Shown here: positions 6,793 to 11,881 of the stretch, in pieces | How positions within the stretch are numbered: the stretch's first letter is position 1 | How the letters are laid out: the number at the start of each line of letters is the position of its first letter | From: Thermoplasmata archaeon | GTDB taxonomy: Archaea > Thermoplasmatota > Thermoplasmata > Thermoplasmatales > Thermoplasmataceae | Direction: 5' to 3' | Assembly: GCA_021811635.1 (NCBI GenBank) | Contig: JAJZNS010000001.1 | Span: 1 to 11,881, forward strand | Length of the DNA: 11,881 bases | Position numbers and translations under genes: made by a program | The notes under the pieces: generated by a model | The model's database searches: none | The model's input: only the letters and a program-made list of their open reading frames with translations | What the model was told of the DNA's origin: nothing

Positions 6793-7989
6793 ATGATGGC
6801 GGAGGATAGAGAATCTTTTATCGTGCATTACAGGAGAACCCCTTTCTCGAGATCCAGGCCTTCTGAGCCTGACAGAGACCAGTTCAACAGCATACGTATG
6901 GATGAGGCGCTTTCCCTTTTGATTAAGAATGCAGTCAGTTCCACGGGGATAAACCCGGAAGCGATTGATGACGCAATACTTGGATGTGCGCTCCAGGCTG
7001 ACGAGAACTGGATGTATGGGGGGCGGCATCCCGTGCTGCTTTCCAACCTTTCAGTAAGGATTCCGGCAATGGCACTTGACCGTGCCTGCTCCTCATCGCT
7101 GAATGCCATTTCCATAGCTTCAATGGAAATTGCCACAGGGAATGCCGATATTGTGCTGGCTGGTGGGATGGAACACATGACTCATGTGCCTCTGAATGGC
7201 AACCCCCACATAAAACCCAACATCAAGCTGCTTGTTAGGCCGGAATACGCAAAGCTTGACATGAACGTGGGATACAATATGGGTCTGACCGCAGAGAAGC
7301 TAGCCGATCTGAAGAACATTCAGAGGGAGGAGATGGACGAGTTTGCGCTCAGGAGCCACAGGGAAGCATCAAGAGCTGAAAAGAGCGGCTTCCTTGCGGG
7401 GGAGATAATGCCGGTGAAGGTGGAGAAGGGCAACGAGTTTGTCACCATAGACAAGGATCAGAGTATAAGGCATGATGCTAGCATAGAGCAGATGGCAAAA
7501 CTTCAGCCGGCGTTCAAGCCCGGGGGGAGGATCACTGCCGGCAATTCATCACCGCTCAATGCCGGTGCTTCACTTGTGGAGGTGATGTCGGGAAAGATGG
7601 TCAGGGAAACCGGGATTAAGCCCCTGGCAAAGATCCGGTCCTTCGGATGGGCCGCTGTTGATCCATCCATAATGGGGGAAGGACCGGTACCTGCCTCGAA
7701 AAAGGCACTAGACAGGGCCGGGTTGAAACCTGATGACATCGATCTTTGGGAAATAAATGAGGCTTTTGCCGCGGTGCCTCTGAACACTATGAGGGCGTTC
7801 GGCATTCCTGTTGAGAGGGTGAACATCAACGGTGGGGCCATTGCAATAGGCCACCCGCTTGGCGCAAGCGGGGCAAGGCTCCTGGGAACCCTTGCACGCA
7901 CACTGCAGGAAACTGGTAAGAATACGGGTCTGGCCACTCTTTGCGTCGGCGGGGGACAGGGTTATTCTATGATTTTGGAGAGGGTGTGA
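6793..7989 (+). CDS. Thiolase (acetyl-CoA acyltransferase/acetyltransferase)
   Basis: A 398-residue cytoplasmic thiolase of normal length, expected to cleave 3-ketoacyl-CoA with CoA (or condense two acyl-CoAs). All catalytic residues are present: nucleophile Cys99 in DRACSSSLNA, NEAFA at 322-326, His354 in GGAIAIGHPLGASGAR, and Cys384 in LCVGGGQG. A catalytic Cys in CVGGGQG marks the classical condensing/cleaving enzymes rather than the SCP2-like archaeal thiolases that pair with a DUF35 protein. The substrate-binding loop TAGNSSPLNAG (248-258) has Ala where many thiolases have Asp. Either of two tandem ATGs (6793, 6796) may start it. The stop is one base before the acyl-CoA dehydrogenase A start, so the genes are cotranscribed and probably translationally coupled. 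Given these neighbours, degradation is the more likely direction. Confidence 0.93.
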   Translation: MMAEDRESFIVHYRRTPFSRSRPSEPDRDQFNSIRMDEALSLLIKNAVSSTGINPEAIDDAILGCALQADENWMYGGRHPVLLSNLSVRIPAMALDRACSSSLNAISIASMEIATGNADIVLAGGMEHMTHVPLNGNPHIKPNIKLLVRPEYAKLDMNVGYNMGLTAEKLADLKNIQREEMDEFALRSHREASRAEKSGFLAGEIMPVKVEKGNEFVTIDKDQSIRHDASIEQMAKLQPAFKPGGRITAGNSSPLNAGASLVEVMSGKMVRETGIKPLAKIRSFGWAAVDPSIMGEGPVPASKKALDRAGLKPDDIDLWEINEAFAAVPLNTMRAFGIPVERVNINGGAIAIGHPLGASGARLLGTLARTLQETGKNTGLATLCVGGGQGYSMILERV

Positions 7990-7990
7990 A

Positions 7991-9103
7991 ATGGATTTTA
8001 ACTTTGAGGAGAAATATGAAAAATACAGGGCAACTGTGCGGGATTTTGCAAACAGGGAGTTCACCAGGGAACTGATAGAGACATGCGACAGCGGCGAGAA
8101 GTATCCCGAGGAATTGAGGATCAAGACCTTCAATGCCGGAATAATGGACTTCACCGATCCGTGGAAGGTGCTCATAGGTATTGAAGAAATGTGCAGTGTG
8201 GACGAAAGCCTGGGCATTGCCGCAACCACACCCTATTTCGGTGCGGAGGTCCTCATGTTGTTCGGATCGGATTACCTGAAGGAGAAATACCTGTCCCAGG
8301 TCAGTCAGGGCAGGGCGATAATGGGCCTTGCAGTCACTGAACCTGGAGGCGGCAGCGACGTTGCGGGCCTTGCGACCACTGCAACTCCGACCGATTCCGG
8401 ATACGTGCTCAACGGATCAAAGATGTTCATCACCAATGGCACTATTGCCAACTATTTTGTCCTTCTTGCAAGGACTTCCGTTGAAGAGAAGAAACATCAT
8501 GGCCTCAGCTGCTTCCTCGTTGATTCATCATGGGAAGGGTTTAAGTCCAGCAAGATCAAGGGAAAAATGGGGGTGCGGGCTACTGACACGGCAGAATTGC
8601 AGTTCAGCAACGTGAAGATACCGAAGGAGAACCTGATTGGAGAAGAGGGCAAAGGGTTTTACTACATAATGACGTTCTTCAATATCAGCAGGATTTACGT
8701 GGCCGCCCAGGGGCTCGGAGTTGCAAGGGGTGCAATAAACAGGGCAATGGAGATAGTAAAGGTCAAGGGGCAGGCATACTCCTCGCAGGAGAGCGTCCAG
8801 TTTACCATTTCTGAGATGGCCACCAGGCTTGAGGCTGCCAGGCTGCTCACCTACAAGGCTGCCACGTTCTTATTCAACTTCAATCCAAATCCCACTCTCA
8901 CCAGCATGGCGAAATATTACGCCGCCGAGACTGCGGTATACTGCACGGAGAAGGCGCTGGAGATTACAGGAACTGACGGTCTGAACAGCCAGCTCGAGAG
9001 ATTCCTCAGGGATGCAAAGATCCTCGAGATATGGGAGGGCACCAGTGAGATTGAAAAACTTGTGGTTGCAAGGAATCTTCTCAAGGAAGGGAGCGTGAAC
9101 TAG
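7991..9103 (+). CDS. Acyl-CoA dehydrogenase A, catalytic-glutamate subunit
   Basis: A 370-residue acyl-CoA dehydrogenase that would use FAD to introduce an alpha-beta double bond, passing electrons to ETF. The catalytic base Glu349 is present in LEIWEGTSEIEK, and the flavin-domain motifs AVTEPGGGSDVAG (114-126) and KMFITNG (144-150) are intact. Features that contact the FAD of the adjacent subunit are lost: the usual E-R-x-x-F-G segment is VKVKGQAY around 256-263, with no Arg or Phe, and the usual Q-x-x-G-G-x-G is EITGTDG (324-330). The N-terminal P-x-x-x-G-G-x-G loop is also missing (FTDPW at 54-58). A ribosome-binding GGAGAGGGTG lies in the end of the thiolase gene. The next gene starts directly after its stop and supplies the complementary motifs, so this is probably one subunit of a heteromer. 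Confidence 0.92.
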   Translation: MDFNFEEKYEKYRATVRDFANREFTRELIETCDSGEKYPEELRIKTFNAGIMDFTDPWKVLIGIEEMCSVDESLGIAATTPYFGAEVLMLFGSDYLKEKYLSQVSQGRAIMGLAVTEPGGGSDVAGLATTATPTDSGYVLNGSKMFITNGTIANYFVLLARTSVEEKKHHGLSCFLVDSSWEGFKSSKIKGKMGVRATDTAELQFSNVKIPKENLIGEEGKGFYYIMTFFNISRIYVAAQGLGVARGAINRAMEIVKVKGQAYSSQESVQFTISEMATRLEAARLLTYKAATFLFNFNPNPTLTSMAKYYAAETAVYCTEKALEITGTDGLNSQLERFLRDAKILEIWEGTSEIEKLVVARNLLKEGSVN

Positions 9104-10114
9104 ATGGCCGGTGAAGAACTGGATCTGATCAGGTCGTCGCTTCTTGATTTTCTCACCAGAGAACTCTCAGGCAGAGAGCAGGAATTCGAGAAGAGCGGGA
9201 TACCGCGCAATTTCGTTGAAAAGCTTTCGCAGCAGGGATTTCTTGCAGCAGCGATTCCCGCCGAACTCGGAGGATCTGGATTGGATCGCCCCTCCTATTT
9301 TACCATCCTGATGAATATTGCCAAATTCTCAGGATCTGCGGCATTGAGGGTGATGCTGCTTAATGGCGTTATATACAGGGTACTGAAGAAAATGGGAAAG
9401 GAAGAGATCGTCAGGGATATCATTTCAGGCACTTCGGCAATCTCTATCGACACTTCTCTTTTCACGAAATTCGGGACTGCAGGCAGGGAAAGGTTCTTTA
9501 TTGATCCGGAGGCCCCGATGTCAATTTTCATGCTGGACGGCCAGATCGTGCTTGCCAGGGTTTCGCTGAAGGGCAGCCATGAGTTCCGCCCGCTTGGTTT
9601 CAGGGGGCTGAAGTTTGGGGATCCGCAGTTCGAGGTCAGCGAGAGAGTAGCCGCAATTAAGGACTCCGGTAAGTTCATTGATTCACTGATGGCTGAAATT
9701 TCAGGGGATATAGCCGCGGTCGCCATCGGAATGTCTGAGGCCGCTCTTGAAAAAGCCACGGAATATTCCAGGGTCAGGAAAGCATTCGGCGTTTCGCTGT
9801 CCTCATTCCAGCCGCTTGCCTTCCCTCTGTCCATCATGAGCGTCCAGCTGAAGACACTGCGTGAGTTTCTCTTATCGGAATCCGAGCGGTCTGCTGCGGA
9901 CCTGATTGGAATAAGGGAGCTGGCGGCTGATTTCGCAGTTGTATCCAGCAAACAGGCACTCCAGACCCATGGAGGATATGGTTACATCGAGGATTTTGGC
10001 GTTGAAAAGTTCTACAGGGATTCGCTTGCGCTGACCTCCCTCTTTGGCGAAAAGATACATTCCATGACGCTGCTAGCAAAGGAGTATTACGGGGAGGAAG
10101 CGGGAAACCTCTAG
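9104..10114 (+). CDS. Acyl-CoA dehydrogenase B, non-catalytic partner subunit
   Basis: A 336-residue acyl-CoA dehydrogenase homologue, about 40 residues short because of a reduced middle domain. It keeps the N-terminal AIPAELGGSG loop (50-59), VRKAFG with Arg225 and Phe228, and QTHGGYGY (287-294), the residues that normally grip the FAD of a neighbouring subunit. It lacks the TEPxxGSD and F-I-T/S-N-G flavin motifs. The catalytic glutamate is replaced: RDSLALTSLFGEK aligns without gaps to RDAKILEIWEGTS of the preceding gene, putting Phe314 at the Glu position. Alone it should be inactive. Its ATG follows the upstream TAG with no bases between, and GGGAG about 10 bases earlier may serve as ribosome-binding site. 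It is the last gene of the operon, convergent with the gene at 10119. Confidence 0.9.
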   Translation: MAGEELDLIRSSLLDFLTRELSGREQEFEKSGIPRNFVEKLSQQGFLAAAIPAELGGSGLDRPSYFTILMNIAKFSGSAALRVMLLNGVIYRVLKKMGKEEIVRDIISGTSAISIDTSLFTKFGTAGRERFFIDPEAPMSIFMLDGQIVLARVSLKGSHEFRPLGFRGLKFGDPQFEVSERVAAIKDSGKFIDSLMAEISGDIAAVAIGMSEAALEKATEYSRVRKAFGVSLSSFQPLAFPLSIMSVQLKTLREFLLSESERSAADLIGIRELAADFAVVSSKQALQTHGGYGYIEDFGVEKFYRDSLALTSLFGEKIHSMTLLAKEYYGEEAGNL

Positions 10115-10118
10115 CGCA

Positions 10119-10466
10119 TCATCTTTTCCGGATCAGGTTCTTCGCCTTTGTCCTGACAAGATCGAGGCCGCGATCATAGATTACGTGTTCCAGCGGTTTC
10201 CTAAGCGGATCGAATCGATCTACATGACCGACATACCTGTCCCCATATTCCAGAACGTGAACGCTCCTGCCTGTGCTCTCCAAGCGATATCGCCAGTCTG
10301 CGATCTGCCCCTTGCCTGACCCTACGGATCTGCAGAATATCCCGGATGCAGATATCGGTGGCGACCCTGGCAGGAAAGATGTCTTCATGATGGTAATCCT
10401 GCCGAACATGAGTATTTCCACAACTGCCTGATCCCAGAAAAAAGCAGCCTCCAGGTCAGCTTCCAT
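10119..10466 (-). CDS. Hypothetical protein, unrecognised
   Basis: I do not recognise this protein. It is 115 residues from the ATG at 10464-10466 (MEADLEAAFFWDQ); an upstream in-frame ATG at 10490 would give 123. I prefer the shorter form because a TATA-like ATAATATA overlaps the upstream ATG and is 28 bases before the chosen one. The sequence is mixed alpha/beta without membrane segments or signal peptide, and has an Arg-rich C-terminus ending KAKNLIRKR. The segment VHVLEYGDRYVGHVDRFD (from about residue 69) looks like two beta strands. It is convergent with the acyl-CoA dehydrogenase B gene, with 4 bases between stops, and divergent from the glycosyltransferase. It is a probable real gene because it fills the space with a well-placed promoter, but no function is suggested. 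Confidence 0.6.
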   Translation of the reverse strand: MEADLEAAFFWDQAVVEILMFGRITIMKTSFLPGSPPISASGIFCRSVGSGKGQIADWRYRLESTGRSVHVLEYGDRYVGHVDRFDPLRKPLEHVIYDRGLDLVRTKAKNLIRKR

Positions 10467-10489
10467 AGCCGTTGAACAATTTATTCCCA

Positions 10490-10497
10490 TATATTAT
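10490..10497 (-). promoter_or_regulatory. TATA box deciding the start of the 10119-10466 gene
   Basis: ATAATATA read on the minus strand is centred about 28 bases before the ATG at 10466. It sits on the upstream alternative ATG, so transcripts from it would not include that codon. Confidence 0.45.
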
Positions 10498-10557
10498 GGT
10501 TGCACAGAAGCTATGAACTATGATCGATCTTCCCTGCACAATTCCGCTGGACAACTC

Positions 10558-10565
10558 TTTAATAT
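10558..10565 (+). promoter_or_regulatory. TATA box of the glycosyltransferase gene
   Basis: TTTAATAT is centred about 35 bases before the ATG at 10597, predicting a short leader of about 9 bases. It shares the 130-base divergent gap with the promoter of the minus-strand hypothetical gene. Confidence 0.5.
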
Positions 10566-10596
10566 GCGCTTGCATACGCGACTTACAGAATAAACA

Positions 10597-11256
10597 ATGA
10601 AGGTCAGCGTTGTAATACCTACGATCAATGAGGCGAATACCATAGGAACCGTCATTTCCCAGTTGAAGAAGATAGATGACGTGGAGATTGTGGTGGTTGA
10701 TACAAATTCAACCGACAGAACCAGGGAAATTGCCAGGGAAATGGGCGCAGTGGTTCTGGAACAGCCAGAAAGGGGTTACGGGCTAGCTTTCAAGACCGGA
10801 TTCAGGCACTGCACGGGAGACATTTATGTAGGCCTGGACGGCGATGCAACTTATCCGGCCGATGCGGTGAAGCCCCTGGTCGACCTGCTGGAAATCAACG
10901 GGGTGGATTTCATTTCATGCGACAGGATGACCCTGAGAAACGAGGTAAACTACACGATGCTTCATTTTGTGGGCAACAGTGTTCTCAACCTTTTCATCCG
11001 CATACTTTTCCGCTACAGGATGTTTGATTCCCAGAGCGGCATGTGGGTATTCAGATCCAAGCTCTACCCACAGATGCGGCACCTGAGCAACGGTATGGCA
11101 TTTTCCCAGGATTTGAAGATTGAGGCCTTCAAGCTCGGCCTGTTCGTAGAGATTCCGGTGAAGTACGGGGTGAGGGTGACCAAGCCCAAACTGAGGACAT
11201 GGAGCGATGGATTCCGGAACCTGGCCCATATCTTCATAAAGAGGGTATCCAACTGA
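10597..11256 (+). CDS. Family 2 glycosyltransferase (polyprenyl-phosphate sugar transferase-like)
   Basis: A 219-residue GT-A fold glycosyltransferase of family GT2. It starts MKVSVVIPTINEANTIG, with the PTxNE nucleotide-sugar motif at 8-11 and Asp35 in VVVDTNSTDRT. The metal-binding DxD is LDGDATYP, Asp81-Gly-Asp83. DSQSGMWVFR (144-153) and FSQDLKIEA (169-177) match the acceptor and catalytic region of dolichyl/polyprenyl-phosphate hexosyltransferases such as DPM1. It has no C-terminal transmembrane pair, as in short soluble DPM1-type enzymes, though residues 122-140 are amphipathic and could touch the membrane. The likely role is charging a lipid carrier or extending a surface glycan at the cytoplasmic face. 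The sugar is not predictable. It stands alone with its own promoter; SepF follows after 99 bases. Confidence 0.9.
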   Translation: MKVSVVIPTINEANTIGTVISQLKKIDDVEIVVVDTNSTDRTREIAREMGAVVLEQPERGYGLAFKTGFRHCTGDIYVGLDGDATYPADAVKPLVDLLEINGVDFISCDRMTLRNEVNYTMLHFVGNSVLNLFIRILFRYRMFDSQSGMWVFRSKLYPQMRHLSNGMAFSQDLKIEAFKLGLFVEIPVKYGVRVTKPKLRTWSDGFRNLAHIFIKRVSN

Positions 11257-11275
11257 GGGCAATAATCGCCAGTTC

Positions 11276-11305
11276 CCTGGAATGCTTACCCCATGCAGTT
11301 CCAGG
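11276..11305 (+). repeat. Hairpin between the glycosyltransferase and sepF
   Basis: CCTGGAA (11276-11282) pairs with TTCCAGG (11299-11305), and TGC (11283-11285) pairs with GCA (11295-11297), with one bulged G and a 9-base loop. It lies 20 bases after the glycosyltransferase stop. There is no T tract, so termination is uncertain. It covers the upstream candidate ATG of sepF at 11293, which argues against that start. Confidence 0.45.
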
Positions 11306-11325
11306 CAGGCCGTGTCTCCAATAAA

Positions 11326-11333
11326 GTATTTAG
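11326..11333 (+). promoter_or_regulatory. TATA box deciding the sepF start
   Basis: GTATTTAG, preceded by AATAAA, is centred about 26.5 bases before the ATG at 11356. This is ideal leaderless spacing and argues for that ATG over the in-frame ATG at 11293. Confidence 0.5.
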
Positions 11334-11355
11334 GCTTAAGCGTTCTTATCAGTCC

Positions 11356-11724
11356 ATGCCTCCACTTCTTAAGAAGGGCCAGCCCAAGAGGGGAATGTCA
11401 AAGGGACCAAGGCGATTTGTTGATCTCAATAAACTCAAGATGCCCGAGCCTGACAGCAGCGCTTCCTCCACAGTAAAGGTCGCAGAGATATACGATGACC
11501 AGGATGTCTTCAGGCTGATGAACTACATTTACAGCGGGAATATACTCCTGATCAATTGCGAATCCCTTTCTTCTGACGAATCGGCGATAAAGAGGGTATG
11601 GAACAGCCTCAAGGAAGCGGCAGGCGACGTGAATGGTGATCTGGCTGCACTCACCAAGGATTTCTTCATACTCACCCCGAAGGGCATAAGCATAGACAGG
11701 AAGAGGCTGAGAGGTTCATTCTAG
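11356..11724 (+). CDS. sepF: Archaeal SepF-like cell division protein
   Basis: A SepF/DUF552-family protein that in archaea anchors FtsZ to the membrane at the division site. The conserved core is residues 40-122: VKVAEIYDDQDVFRLMNYIY, SGNILLINCESLS, a helix with RVWNSLKEAAGDVNGD, then FFILTPKGISIDRKRL. The G-D-V-N-G-D and TPxGI features are typical. I place the start at 11356 (122 residues) because of the TATA element 26 bases upstream; an in-frame ATG at 11293 would add 21 residues. With the short form the N-terminus (MPPLLKKGQPKRGMSKGPRR) is strongly basic rather than a classic amphipathic membrane-binding helix. If the longer start is used, KVFRLKRSY could contribute to membrane contact. 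The stop codon overlaps that of the convergent transporter gene. Confidence 0.82.
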   Translation: MPPLLKKGQPKRGMSKGPRRFVDLNKLKMPEPDSSASSTVKVAEIYDDQDVFRLMNYIYSGNILLINCESLSSDESAIKRVWNSLKEAAGDVNGDLAALTKDFFILTPKGISIDRKRLRGSF

Positions 11725-11881
11725 GCCGGCGCGGCTCCGGCAGTTTCCCTGTTCTTCCCTGCCATGGAATTGATTGCTTTCATCAGAAATACTCCTGATA
11801 TTGCTAGAAACATTACGGACAGCGAGAAGGTCACGCCGTATCCAAGTATCTCCGAAAGGTACCCTGCGGCGAGTGCCGCTA
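11721..11881 (-). CDS. C-terminal fragment of a probable MFS transporter
   Basis: The minus-strand frame enters at the right edge and gives 52 residues to a TAG stop. It contains AALAAGYLSEILGYGVTFSL, a hydrophobic helix VMFLAISGVFLM and a polar tail MAGKNRETAGAAPA. A glycine-rich G-Y-x-x-E-x-x-G-Y loop before the final helix and a short charged tail are typical of the end of major facilitator superfamily permeases. The substrate cannot be judged from this piece, and another multi-helix permease is possible. The stop codon (CTA at 11721-11723 on the plus strand) overlaps the sepF stop, so the two genes share 4 bases tail to tail. Confidence 0.65.
   Translation of the reverse strand, partial: AALAAGYLSEILGYGVTFSLSVMFLAISGVFLMKAINSMAGKNRETAGAAPA

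Noticed and set aside
6786..6809. Seven-codon reading frame overlapping the thiolase start
   Set aside because: The predicted transcription start at about 6789 lies inside or after its ATG, so it would not be on the mRNA.
9104..10114. ACAD-B as a decaying pseudogene
   Set aside because: The frame is intact, two motifs are perfectly kept, the start is fused to the preceding stop, and the lost motifs are exactly those supplied by ACAD-A.
1..11881. CRISPR array, insertion sequence or prophage
   Set aside because: No regularly spaced direct repeats, transposase, integrase or att-like repeats are visible; gene content is ordinary chromosomal metabolism and cell division.

Overview
The window looks like chromosomal DNA of a thermoacidophilic or acidophilic euryarchaeon of the Thermoplasmata (Thermoplasmatales-like). 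The support is an archaeal Bat-type HTH_10 regulator, an archaeal SepF, AGG/AGA-rich arginine codons, and TATA elements about 24-30 bases before most start codons, the pattern of largely leaderless transcription. The genus cannot be fixed from sequence alone.

Layout, left to right. (1) 1-2372, minus strand: the start of carA (carbamoyl-phosphate synthase small subunit, cut by the window edge) and a complete K+-independent H+-translocating membrane pyrophosphatase. (2) 2373-2744: a gene-free stretch rich in inverted repeats. (3) 2745-5176, minus strand: an AidB-type acyl-CoA dehydrogenase preceded by a Bat-type HTH regulator. The regulator diverges from a small 86-residue protein (5244-5504), and the 67-base gap between them holds a shared AT box and two 10-base palindromes. 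(4) 5505-5966: a terminator hairpin followed by gene-free sequence with inverted repeats. (5) 5967-6684: a universal stress protein converging on a DUF1805 protein; both use GTG starts. (6) 6793-10114, plus strand: a tight three-gene operon of thiolase, acyl-CoA dehydrogenase A and acyl-CoA dehydrogenase B, with 1 and 0 bases between genes. (7) 10119-11881: a small unrecognised protein (minus), a GT2 glycosyltransferase (plus), SepF (plus), and the C-terminus of a probable MFS transporter (minus) whose stop codon overlaps the SepF stop.

The most interesting system is the thiolase/ACAD-A/ACAD-B operon. ACAD-A keeps the catalytic glutamate and the flavin-domain motifs but has lost the Arg...Phe-Gly and Gln...Gly-Gly motifs that normally hold the FAD of the neighbouring subunit. 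ACAD-B has lost the catalytic glutamate (Phe instead) and the flavin-domain motifs but keeps exactly those neighbour-contact motifs. The two chains look like obligate partners of a heteromeric acyl-CoA dehydrogenase with one working active site per pair, analogous to the mycobacterial ChsE-type alpha2beta2 enzymes. With the thiolase they would cover the first and last steps of a beta-oxidation-like path; the hydratase and hydroxyacyl-CoA dehydrogenase steps are not in the window. The AidB-like enzyme nearby carries all motifs in one chain and serves as an internal comparison.
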